Assembly: GCA_905234535.1 (NCBI GenBank)
Contig: CAJOII010000039.1
Location: forward strand, 1 to 37,365
DNA length: 37,365 bases
Reading direction: 5' to 3'
Source: an uncultured Ruminococcus sp.
Lineage (GTDB): Bacteria > Bacillota > Clostridia > Oscillospirales > Acutalibacteraceae
This document shows, piece after piece, positions 18,655 through 26,924 of the stretch. Numbering within the stretch: position 1 is the first letter of the stretch; each line of letters opens with the position of its first letter. The notes under the pieces are model-generated. The model had not been told where the DNA came from. It was given only the letters and a program-made list of their open reading frames with translations, and made no database searches. Both the position numbers and the translations under genes were made by a program.

Positions 18655-19346
18655 TGAATACAGAGCTCAAGGATTTACTGATCGACAGCAAAGAGGACTT
18701 GATCGACGCGATCGACAGGTTCGGCTTTCTGCCGTTCTTTGAGAACTCGATCGCGGGCTTCTCGATTGAAGAGCATATCACGCAGGACTCCTGGTATGAT
18801 CCGTCTACAGGAGAGTGGAGCGCGTGGGAGTGGAAGGGTCCCGTCATCCGCGAGACCGGCTGCGCCTACGGTAAGTTCTTTGAGAAGAAGGCGTGCTACA
18901 TCAGCCGTGAGTGGTTCTTCGATTTTGCGAACTACCGCCGCGACGGCTATGACTTTGACGCGCGCTACGACGACGGGCTCGCCCCCTTGAAGGATAAGCA
19001 GCTCTACGATCTGATCGAGAGAGAAGCGCCCATCCTTTCGAAGCGGCTCAAGGAGCTCGGCAATTATCGCAAAGGCGGGGTCAAGGGATTCGATACCATG
19101 ATCAACCGGCTGCATAGCCAGTGTTATGTGCTGATAAGCGACTTTGTCTATATGAAGGACAGGTACGGCAACCCCTACGGCTGGGGCGTCGCGGAGTATT
19201 CTACGCCCGAGCGGTTCATGGGAGAGTTTTTTAAAGAGAATGTCTACAGCCGCACCCCCGAAGAATCCTACGAGCGGATCCTATCACATATGCAGAAGTT
19301 CCTGCCCGATACGGATATCACGACGCTCAAAAAGTTCTTGAAGTGA
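18654..19346 (+). CDS. Hypothetical protein, AlkZ-related-like
   Basis: Complete ORF, ATG overlapping the previous stop; DSWYDPSTGEWSAWEWKGPV, ISREWFFDFANYRRDGYD, YGNPYGWGVAEYSTPE. Family by recollection only. Confidence 0.6.
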   Translation: MNTELKDLLIDSKEDLIDAIDRFGFLPFFENSIAGFSIEEHITQDSWYDPSTGEWSAWEWKGPVIRETGCAYGKFFEKKACYISREWFFDFANYRRDGYDFDARYDDGLAPLKDKQLYDLIEREAPILSKRLKELGNYRKGGVKGFDTMINRLHSQCYVLISDFVYMKDRYGNPYGWGVAEYSTPERFMGEFFKENVYSRTPEESYERILSHMQKFLPDTDITTLKKFLK

Positions 19347-19443
19347 TCACGGGGGATGATCGGAGAACCGGTCCGCGCCCGATGAGATAAGAATTACGGA
19401 CGAAGCCTTTCGCTATACGCGGAAGGTTTTCTTTTAGAATAAA

Positions 19444-19476
19444 ATACAGGCTGTGAGTGAGGCTCACAGCCTGTAT
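19444..19476 (-). terminator. Terminator downstream of the amt-PII gene
   Basis: 14-bp perfect stem ATACAGGCTGTGAG/CTCACAGCCTGTAT; on the minus strand followed by TTTATTCTAAAAG. Confidence 0.65.
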
Positions 19477-19612
19477 AACTTCAGAAAGCCCGTCAATAAT
19501 ATCGTGCCTAAGGAGCTTTTATCTTTGTGATGTGATAGGTTGGTAAAGGAAACTATACCTATTGATGATAAGAGAGCGGATCGGGGCTTTCGAAAGTCCT
19601 TACAAATGCTGC

Positions 19613-21334
19613 TTATTCATCGCCCTGCAGCGCGTCATAGCCTTCTTCACCGGTGCGGATCTTGACGACATTCTCCACATCATAGACAAAGATCTTGCCG
19701 TCGCCGATATGGCCGGTATAGAGCGCCTTCTTTGCGGTCTCAATGACATCTCTGACCGGTATCGCCGAAACGACCATCTCTACCTGCATCTTGGGAAGCA
19801 GGTTCGTCTGCATCGGAACACCTCTGTAGTATTCGGGCTTGCCCTTCTGGGTACCGTAGCCCATGACATGGGTGACGGTCATGCCGGTGATACCGAGCTT
19901 CGCCATTGCTCTCTTGAGCTTTTCAAAGCGCGCTTCTTTTAGGATGATCTCGATCTTCGTGAATTTATGATCGCCCTTTTCAAAGTTGGGTACGGTCTTG
20001 ACCTCGACCGCCTCCGCGAGGGGGGTATCACCCGTGACGACAGTGATGTCTTCGCCGTAGGCGCTGTAGTCCTCGCTCTGCGCCATGAAGCCCGCGTAGG
20101 CAGAGGGCAGACCATGCTCAGTGATATCGAGACCCATGATCTCTTCTTCGGCGGACGCTCTGAGCCCGACGGTCTTCTTGATGATCTTGAAGGTGATGAT
20201 CATCATGACCGCCGCGTACGCGGCGACAGAGACAAAACCTAAGAGCTGTAAGCCGAGCTGTGTAAAGTCGCCGGTGTAGAACAGGCCGGAGAGTCCGGCG
20301 GGAGCGTCGGGATTTGCGAGCAGACCGACCGCGATCGTACCCCAGACGCCGTTTGCCATATGGACGCCGACCGCGCCGACGGGATCGTCGACATGGATCT
20401 TCATATCGAGCACCTCGACGACGACAACGACCAGGATGCCGGATACGATACCGACAACGGTCGCGCCGATGGCGTCTAATGCGTCGCAGCCTGCCGTGAT
20501 ACCGACTAAGCCCGCGAGCGACGCGTTCAGACACATAGAGACATCGGGCTTGCCGTTTTTGATCCATGTGAAGATCATGGTGGTACAGGTCGCGACTGCG
20601 GGAGCGATCGTGGTGGTCAGGAAGATCGACGCGAGTTCACTGGGAGTGGTCGCCGCCGCGCCGTTGAAGCCGTACCAGCCGAGCCACAGGATGAAGCAGC
20701 CCAAAGCGCCGATGACGATGTTGTGACCGGGGAAGGCGTTGACCTTTATCACCTTGCCGTTCTCGTCGCGCTCGTATTTACCGAGCCTCGGACCTAAGAT
20801 CCAAGCGCCCACCAGTGCCGCGATACCGCCGACCATGTGGATCGCGCAGGAACCGGCATAGTCATGAAAGCCGAGCTGAGAGAGCCAGCCGCCGCCCCAG
20901 ATCCAGTGGGCTTCGATCGGGTAGATGAATAAGGAGATCACACCCGAGTAAATACAGTATGCGCTGAACTTCGTGCGTTCTGCCATCGCGCCCGAAACGA
21001 TCGTTGCGGTCGTCGCGCAGAAAACGAGGTTGAATACGAATGTGGACGCGGCGGTGAAGTCGCCGTTTGAGGGGGATGCGATAAACTCCTTGAAGTGCGT
21101 GATCAGATCCATGTTCGGGATACCGATCAGCCCGAAGAGCGTATCCTCACCCATCATGATGGTGTAGCCCAAGAGCGCGAACACCACCGTACCGATACAG
21201 AAGTCCATCAGGTTCTTCATGATGATGTTGCCGGCGTTTTTCGCGCGGGTGAAGCCTGCCTCCACCATCGCGAATCCTGCCTGCATCCAGAATACCAGCG
21301 CGGCTCCGATCAAAAACCAAAATTCTACTGTCAT
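19613..21334 (-). CDS. amt: Ammonium transporter Amt fused to a C-terminal PII (GlnB/GlnK) domain
   Basis: MTVEFWFLIGAALVFWMQAGFAMVEAGFTRAKNAGNIIMKN... Amt core; C-term KFTKIEIILKEARFEKLKRAMAKLGITGMTVTHVMGYGTQKGKPEYYRG...HIGDGKIFVYDVENVVKIRTGEEG is a PII domain. Confidence 0.93.
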   Translation of the reverse strand: MTVEFWFLIGAALVFWMQAGFAMVEAGFTRAKNAGNIIMKNLMDFCIGTVVFALLGYTIMMGEDTLFGLIGIPNMDLITHFKEFIASPSNGDFTAASTFVFNLVFCATTATIVSGAMAERTKFSAYCIYSGVISLFIYPIEAHWIWGGGWLSQLGFHDYAGSCAIHMVGGIAALVGAWILGPRLGKYERDENGKVIKVNAFPGHNIVIGALGCFILWLGWYGFNGAAATTPSELASIFLTTTIAPAVATCTTMIFTWIKNGKPDVSMCLNASLAGLVGITAGCDALDAIGATVVGIVSGILVVVVVEVLDMKIHVDDPVGAVGVHMANGVWGTIAVGLLANPDAPAGLSGLFYTGDFTQLGLQLLGFVSVAAYAAVMMIITFKIIKKTVGLRASAEEEIMGLDITEHGLPSAYAGFMAQSEDYSAYGEDITVVTGDTPLAEAVEVKTVPNFEKGDHKFTKIEIILKEARFEKLKRAMAKLGITGMTVTHVMGYGTQKGKPEYYRGVPMQTNLLPKMQVEMVVSAIPVRDVIETAKKALYTGHIGDGKIFVYDVENVVKIRTGEEGYDALQGDE

Positions 21335-21364
21335 ATGATCACCTTCCAAATATAAATGAATTGA

Positions 21365-21398
21365 CAAAGGCGTACTCCGAAAACAGAGTACGCCTTTG
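21365..21398. promoter_or_regulatory. Leader hairpin of amt containing the CAAAGGCGT box
   Basis: CAAAGGCGTACTC CGAAAACA GAGTACGCCTTTG, 13-bp perfect stem, 30 nt upstream of the amt ATG. Confidence 0.6.
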
Positions 21399-21460
21399 CT
21401 TGTTTTGCGCAAGACAGACATTTCAGGTTTGTTATACTAATCCTTGATAAAGGATCAGTA

Positions 21461-23287
21461 TCATTCCACCGTAACGGATTTTGCCAGATTACGGGGTTTG
21501 TCAACATCGTTGCCTTTGTTGACCGAGGTATAATACGCGAGAAGCTGCATCGGAACGGTCGCGACCATCGGCATCAGCACCTCGTATCGCTTCGGAATGC
21601 GGATGAGATAATCGGCGGCGTCCTTATCGATGTCCGCCTCTTCGTCACAGATGACGATCGTCATCGCGCCGCGTGCCTTGACCTCCTTGATGTTCGACAC
21701 GGTCTTTTCGATCAACCTGTTCTGGGTCGCCACGGCAATCACCGGCATTCCTTCTTCCACCAGCGAGATGGTGCCGTGCTTGAGCTCGCCCGCCGCATAA
21801 GACTCCGAGTGGATGTAGCTGATCTCCTTGAGCTTCAAGGAGCCCTCCATCGAGAGCGCGTAGTCAAGCCCTCTGCCGATGTAAAGAAGGCTGTCCGCGG
21901 TGATCAGCTTGGTCGAGATATACTGGCATTGGTCAACGACCTTATCGATCGTTTCCTTGATGACATCGGGGATGCGCGTAAGCTCCGCTGTCAGCCGCTG
22001 ACACTTGCCCTTGTCGATCTTGCCTTTGGCGTAAGCCATCTCGAACGCCAAGAGATAGATGACCGCAAGTTGTACCATGTACGCCTTGGTAGAGGCGACG
22101 GCGATCTCGGGACCCGCGTGGGTATAGATGACCATGTCCGCTTCTCTCGCGATCGAGCTGCCCTTGACATTGACGATGGCGAGCGACTTTGCGGCGGTGC
22201 CTTTGACGAGGTTCAGGACCGCCTTGCTGTCGGCGGTCTCGCCCGACTGGCTGATGATGATGACGAGGTCGCCCTCGCCGATCAGCGGATCGCGGTAGCG
22301 GAACTCCGAGGCGATATCGACCGTGACGGAGACGCGCGCGTATTTTTCGATGATATACTTGCCTACCATGCCGGCGTGCATCGCGGTGCCGCAGGCGACG
22401 ATGAAGATATTGTTGACATCTCTGAGGGTTTCGGGAGTGATGCCGCACTCGGAGAGGTTGGGCATGCCGTCCTCGATACGCGGAGTGATGGTGGTCTTGA
22501 CCGCTACGGGCTGCTCGTGGATCTCTTTGATCATAAAGTGAGGATAGCCGCCCTTTTCAGCAGAGTCCTCATCCCAGTCGGCGGTTTTGAGCTCTTTCTC
22601 TACCATTCTGCCGTGCAGATCGCAGAAGGTGACGGAGCCGTTCCTGAGCACCGCGATCTCACCGTACTCGAGCAGATAATAGTCCTTCGTATATTTGATG
22701 ATTGCGGGGACATCGGAGGCGATGAACGCTTCTCCCGTACCCTGACCGACGATCAGAGGAGACTCACACCGTACGGCGTAGACCGTCTCGGGACGGTCCG
22801 CGAAGATAATCCCCAGCGCGAACGAACCGCGTACCTCGTGAAGAGTTCTGCGGATCGCGCGGACCGGGTTGCCGTCGTAGTAGAAGTCTAAAAGCTGCGC
22901 GACGACCTCGGTGTCGGTGTCAGAGAGGAACTCGGTCCTCTCGTTCTCTATCAAAAACTTCTTGATGTCCTTGTAGTTTTCGATGATGCCGTTGTGGACG
23001 ATGGTGACGCGGCGCCCCGAGTGTGGGTGGGAGTTGACATCCGACGGCTCGCCGTGGGTCGCCCAGCGGGTGTGACCGATGCCGGCGTGACCCTTGGGCC
23101 TTTTCTCCTTCTCCATCTTGGCGACCAGGTCCGTGAGCCTGCCCTTTGACTTCGCGACCTCGATCTTTCCGTTCTCAAAGACGGCGATTCCCGCTGAGTC
23201 ATAGCCTCTGTACTCGAGCTTCGTCAGCGCCGAGACCAGCACATCGGTACAGTCACGCGGCCCTACATATCCTACGATTCCACACAT
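21461..23287 (-). CDS. glmS: Glutamine--fructose-6-phosphate aminotransferase (isomerizing)
   Basis: MCGIVGYVGPRDCTDVLVSALTKLEYRGYDSAGIAV..., GHTRWATHGEPSDVNSHPH, SIS domains, C-term DKPRNLAKSVTVE. Confidence 0.97.
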   Translation of the reverse strand: MCGIVGYVGPRDCTDVLVSALTKLEYRGYDSAGIAVFENGKIEVAKSKGRLTDLVAKMEKEKRPKGHAGIGHTRWATHGEPSDVNSHPHSGRRVTIVHNGIIENYKDIKKFLIENERTEFLSDTDTEVVAQLLDFYYDGNPVRAIRRTLHEVRGSFALGIIFADRPETVYAVRCESPLIVGQGTGEAFIASDVPAIIKYTKDYYLLEYGEIAVLRNGSVTFCDLHGRMVEKELKTADWDEDSAEKGGYPHFMIKEIHEQPVAVKTTITPRIEDGMPNLSECGITPETLRDVNNIFIVACGTAMHAGMVGKYIIEKYARVSVTVDIASEFRYRDPLIGEGDLVIIISQSGETADSKAVLNLVKGTAAKSLAIVNVKGSSIAREADMVIYTHAGPEIAVASTKAYMVQLAVIYLLAFEMAYAKGKIDKGKCQRLTAELTRIPDVIKETIDKVVDQCQYISTKLITADSLLYIGRGLDYALSMEGSLKLKEISYIHSESYAAGELKHGTISLVEEGMPVIAVATQNRLIEKTVSNIKEVKARGAMTIVICDEEADIDKDAADYLIRIPKRYEVLMPMVATVPMQLLAYYTSVNKGNDVDKPRNLAKSVTVE

Positions 23288-23327
23288 TATTGATACCTTC
23301 CTTCGGTCTTGATGATACTATTATATA

Positions 23328-25421
23328 TCATCTCACGCCGAAAAGCAACTCACCATATGTCGGCAGCGGCCAGAGCTCTGCGTCTACGACCGCTTCGGCG
23401 GCGTCGGCGTACTCTCTGAGAACATCCATCTGCGGCAGGATCTCGTCGCGGACGAAGTTCGCCTGCTCGATGATATCGTCGATATGGCCGAGGTGGTCCG
23501 CAAGACGCTCGAGCACGCCCATGTTCGCGCTCATCTCGTCGCACGCGGCGGAGAGCTTCTCGATATTCTGCGTTTCATACGCGCAGCTGATGTTCTCGGA
23601 GAGCGCCTTCTTCATGGTCGCGTTTTTTAAGAGCTTCGAGAGATAGGTCTCGATCGCGGGGAGGATCTGCTTGCCGGTCATATCGATCATGGTCAGCGCC
23701 TCAATGTTGACCTGCTTGACATAGTTTTCGAGCATAATCTCGAGGCGGCTCTCAAGTTCTGCCTTGCTGAAGACCTTATGAGAGGTCAGCATTGTGACAT
23801 TCTTCTCATCCAGCAGATGCGGCATCGCGTCGGCAGTGGTCTTAAGATTCGACAGACCGCGTTTTTCGGCTTCTTCCAGCCACGCGTCGTCATAGCCGTT
23901 GCCGTTGAAGATGATGCGCTTGTGGGCTTTGATGGTGTCACGGATGAGGTTGTGGACATCGTTCTCAAAGTCTTCGGACTTCTCCAGCATATCCGCGAAC
24001 CCTCTCAAAGACTCTGCGACCGCGGAATTAAGCATCATATTGCAGCAGGCGATGGAGTTCGATGAGCCGAGCATACGAAACTCGAATTTGTTGCCCGTGA
24101 ACGCGAAGGGTGAGGTGCGGTTTCGGTCGGTGGTGTCTCGTCTGAACTGCGGCAGGACATCTACGCCTAACTTCATATACTTCTGCTTTGCGCCGGCGTA
24201 TTCGGTTTCGTTCTCGATCGCGTCCAAGACGCCTGAGAGCTCATCGCCGAGGAAGATAGAAATCACGGCGGGGGGCGCTTCGTTCGCGCCTAAGCGGTGA
24301 TCGTTGCCGGCTGTCGCGACAGAGAGCCTCAAAAGATTCTGATACTCGTCGACCGCTTTGATCACGGCGACTAAGAACAGTAGGAACTGCACATTCTCAA
24401 ACGGCGTCTCACCGGGGGTCAACAGGTTGAGCCCTGTATCGGTGCCGATCGACCAGTTATTGTGCTTGCCCGAGCCGTTGACGCCCTTGAAGGGCTTCTC
24501 GTGTAAGAGACAGACCAGACCGTGCTTCTGCGCGACCTTCTGCATGATCTCCATGGTCAGCTGGTTGTTGTCGGTTGCGACATTGGTGGTGGTGTAGATG
24601 GGCGCGAGCTCATGCTGAGCGGGCGCGACCTCGTTGTGCTGTGTCTTCGCCAAGATCCCGAGCTTCCACAGCTCGTCGTTCAAGTCTTCCATATAGGCGA
24701 GCACGCGCGGCTTGATGGTGCCGAAGTAGTGATCGTCTAATTCCTGACCTTTCGGGGGACGCGCTCCGAACAGGGTGCGTCCGGTGTAGATCAGGTCTTT
24801 GCGCTTTGCGTACAGCTCCTTGGGGATCAGAAAGTACTCCTGTTCGGGACCGACGGAGGTGACGACGCGCTTGACATCTTTATTACCAAACAATTTTAAG
24901 ATACGCAGCGCCTGCGTGTTCAATGCCTGCATCGATCTGAGCAGCGGGGTCTTCTTATCCAGCGCGTCTGAGCTGTATGACGCGAACGCTGTCGGGATAC
25001 ACAGGGTCTTGCCCTTGATGAAAGCGTAGGAGGTAGGATCCCACGCGGTGTAGCCTCTCGCCTCGAAGGTAGCTCTCAGTCCGCCGGAGGGGAAAGAAGA
25101 CGCGTCGGGCTCGCCCTTGATCAGTTCTTTGCCCGAGAACTCCATGATCACCCTGCCGTCGGGAGAGGGTGAGATAAAGGAATCGTGCTTCTCGGCGGTG
25201 ATGCCGGTCAGCGGCTGGAACCAGTGAGTGTAGTGGGTCGCGCCCTTCTCGATCGCCCAGTCCTTCATCGCGACCGCCACGGCGTTCGCTACCGTCAGAC
25301 TCAGCTGTTCGCCGTCGTCGATGGTCTTTCTCAGCTTCTGATAGATCTTGCCGTCTAAGCGCTCCTTCATGACCTTGTCGTCAAATACCAGACTTCCGAA
25401 ATACTCTGCTACATTAGCCAT
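23328..25421 (-). CDS. glnN: Type III glutamine synthetase
   Basis: [22 protein letters not shown]..., [65 protein letters not shown]. Confidence 0.95.
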   Translation of the reverse strand: MANVAEYFGSLVFDDKVMKERLDGKIYQKLRKTIDDGEQLSLTVANAVAVAMKDWAIEKGATHYTHWFQPLTGITAEKHDSFISPSPDGRVIMEFSGKELIKGEPDASSFPSGGLRATFEARGYTAWDPTSYAFIKGKTLCIPTAFASYSSDALDKKTPLLRSMQALNTQALRILKLFGNKDVKRVVTSVGPEQEYFLIPKELYAKRKDLIYTGRTLFGARPPKGQELDDHYFGTIKPRVLAYMEDLNDELWKLGILAKTQHNEVAPAQHELAPIYTTTNVATDNNQLTMEIMQKVAQKHGLVCLLHEKPFKGVNGSGKHNNWSIGTDTGLNLLTPGETPFENVQFLLFLVAVIKAVDEYQNLLRLSVATAGNDHRLGANEAPPAVISIFLGDELSGVLDAIENETEYAGAKQKYMKLGVDVLPQFRRDTTDRNRTSPFAFTGNKFEFRMLGSSNSIACCNMMLNSAVAESLRGFADMLEKSEDFENDVHNLIRDTIKAHKRIIFNGNGYDDAWLEEAEKRGLSNLKTTADAMPHLLDEKNVTMLTSHKVFSKAELESRLEIMLENYVKQVNIEALTMIDMTGKQILPAIETYLSKLLKNATMKKALSENISCAYETQNIEKLSAACDEMSANMGVLERLADHLGHIDDIIEQANFVRDEILPQMDVLREYADAAEAVVDAELWPLPTYGELLFGVR

Positions 25422-25441
25422 ACAGATAACTCCTTCCAAAA

Positions 25442-25481
25442 CAAAAAAATAGGCGCCTCGAGCGATTTGCTCAAGACGCCT
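25442..25481 (-). promoter_or_regulatory. Leader terminator/attenuator of glnN
   Basis: Minus strand AGGCGTCTTGAGC AAATC GCTCGAGGCGCCT then ATTTTTTTGTTTT, between the promoter and the SD GGAAGGAG. Confidence 0.8.
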
Positions 25482-25498
25482 TTGTCTTTACGAGTTGC

Positions 25499-25527
25499 AT
25501 TATACGCTCTTGAAACGCTTTTGTCAA
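25499..25527 (-). promoter_or_regulatory. glnN promoter
   Basis: Minus strand TTGACA-17-TATAAT, both hexamers exact consensus. Confidence 0.9.
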
Positions 25528-25589
25528 GCCTGAATTTTATAAATTTTGCAACTTTTTTAATTTTTCCTGCATTTTCTTTAAAAATATAA

Positions 25590-25618
25590 TTGACAACCGC
25601 ATCCTGTGATGCTATAAT
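25590..25618 (+). promoter_or_regulatory. glt operon promoter
   Basis: TTGACA (25590-25595), 17 nt, TATAAT (25613-25618), exact consensus. Confidence 0.9.
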
Positions 25619-25642
25619 GATCGGGTAATGAGCAAAGGCGTT

Positions 25643-25680
25643 CATTTAGGGTACAGCCCTAAGTGGCGTCTTTTTTATTT
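25643..25680 (+). promoter_or_regulatory. Leader terminator/attenuator of the glt operon
   Basis: CATTTAGGG TACAG CCCTAAGTG then GCGTCTTTTTTATTTTT, about 20 nt after the expected TSS and 140 nt before the first ATG. Confidence 0.65.
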
Positions 25681-25684
25681 TTGA

Positions 25685-25812
25685 GCCGAGCGCTTTATAA
25701 CGGGGCCCCCGAAATTCCCCGAATTTTGGGGAGAGGAGGAGCCGACACACGAGCAGGAGAGCGGTCAAATGTGACCACTCTCAGCGAGTACGGCGCGCGA
25801 CGGCGAGGGAAA
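25685..25812 (+). repeat. Dispersed intergenic repeat, copy B (in the glt leader)
   Basis: TTTTGGGGAGAGGAGGAGCCGACACACGAGCAGGAGAGCGGTCAAATGTGACCACTCTCAGCGAGTACGGCGCGCGACGGCGAGG; compare copies A and C. Confidence 0.7.
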
Positions 25813-25823
25813 GGAAGATATAT

Positions 25824-26924
25824 ATGATGAGAGAGGGAGAATTTCGAAATCCGTCCGGCTGCGCGATCGCGGCTGAGATCTCGAGAGAGGGCAGACGCTT
25901 CTCGGCAGAAAAGATCATCGAGAGTATGATCCCGATGCACGACCGTTCCAACGGTCTCGGCGGCGGCTTTGCGGGTTACGGCATTTATCCGAAGTACAAG
26001 GACTTCTTCGCGTTTCACCTGTTCTTTGACGACAGGCATGTCAAGAAACAGGTCGAAGAGTATCTGAAAGAACGCTATGAGATCGTCTTATCCGAAGAGA
26101 TCCCTACGCGCAAGATCCCCGAGATCACCGACGAGCCGATCATCTGGCGCTATTTCTTGAATCCGCTGAGATCGGTTTTGAGATCGGCGCAGTTGGATGA
26201 GAAGGAGTTTACCGCGCGCGTGGTTATGCACATCAATACAAAAGTAGACGGCGCGTATGTCTTTTCCTCCGGAAAGAACATGGGCGCATTCAAGGCGGTA
26301 GGCTTTCCGGAGGATGTCGGGCGCTTCTATATGCTCGACAAGTATGAGGGCTACAGCTGGACCGCTCACGGACGCTATCCGACCAACACCCCCGGCTGGT
26401 GGGGCGGCTCGCACCCGTTCGGACTTCTGGACTATTCGGTCGTTCATAACGGCGAGATCAGCTCTTATGACGCGAACCGCCGCTTCATCGAGATGTTCGG
26501 CTACAAATGTACCTTGCAGACCGATACCGAGGTCATGGCGTATATCGCCGATTTTCTCCTGCGGCGCAAAGGGCTCAGCCCGGAGGAAATGGCAGAGGTG
26601 ATCGCGGCGCCCTTCTGGTCGACGATCGAGAAGAAGAGTGAGGAGGATCAGGCGAGGCTGACCTACTTCCGCGCGGTCTACTCATCCCTCCTGATGACGG
26701 GGCCGTTTTCCATCGTGGTTGGCTATACCTGCGGTCTGATGGCCTTAAACGACCGCCTCAAGCTCCGCTCGATGGTAGCGGCAGAAAAGGATGATATGGT
26801 CTATATCGCTTCTGAGGAGACCGCGATCCGCATCATGTCTCCCGAGGTAGACAGGATCTGGTCGCCCGCGGGCGGCGAGCCTGTGATTGTGAATGTAAAG
26901 GACGGTGTATCAAATGCCGGTTAA
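25824..26924 (+). CDS. Glutamate synthase glutaminase (class II GATase) subunit
   Basis: PSGCAIAAEIS with candidate nucleophile Cys, MHDRSNGLGGGFAGYGIYP, GRYPTNTPGWWGGSHPFGLLDYSVVHNGEISSY, QTDTEVMAY. Confidence 0.9.
   Translation: MMREGEFRNPSGCAIAAEISREGRRFSAEKIIESMIPMHDRSNGLGGGFAGYGIYPKYKDFFAFHLFFDDRHVKKQVEEYLKERYEIVLSEEIPTRKIPEITDEPIIWRYFLNPLRSVLRSAQLDEKEFTARVVMHINTKVDGAYVFSSGKNMGAFKAVGFPEDVGRFYMLDKYEGYSWTAHGRYPTNTPGWWGGSHPFGLLDYSVVHNGEISSYDANRRFIEMFGYKCTLQTDTEVMAYIADFLLRRKGLSPEEMAEVIAAPFWSTIEKKSEEDQARLTYFRAVYSSLLMTGPFSIVVGYTCGLMALNDRLKLRSMVAAEKDDMVYIASEETAIRIMSPEVDRIWSPAGGEPVIVNVKDGVSNAG

Noticed and set aside
21776-22891. Long plus-strand ORF (371 aa) antisense to glmS
   Set aside because: Overlaps a clear glmS CDS; composition is Arg/Asp-rich mirror coding with no recognisable domain. 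The same applies to 2921-3532, 3475-4128, 32391-33032, 33849-34331, 35507-35948 and similar antisense ORFs.
23288-23327. glmS ribozyme upstream of glmS
   Set aside because: Only 40 nt separate glnN and glmS; too short and without ribozyme-like sequence.
25442-25680. Classical tandem-hairpin ANTAR target (two stems with A1..G4 hexaloops)
   Set aside because: Not found by eye: the distance from -10 to the terminator is too short and the loops (AAATC, TACAG) do not fit. Shared-box regulation is reported separately as a hypothesis.
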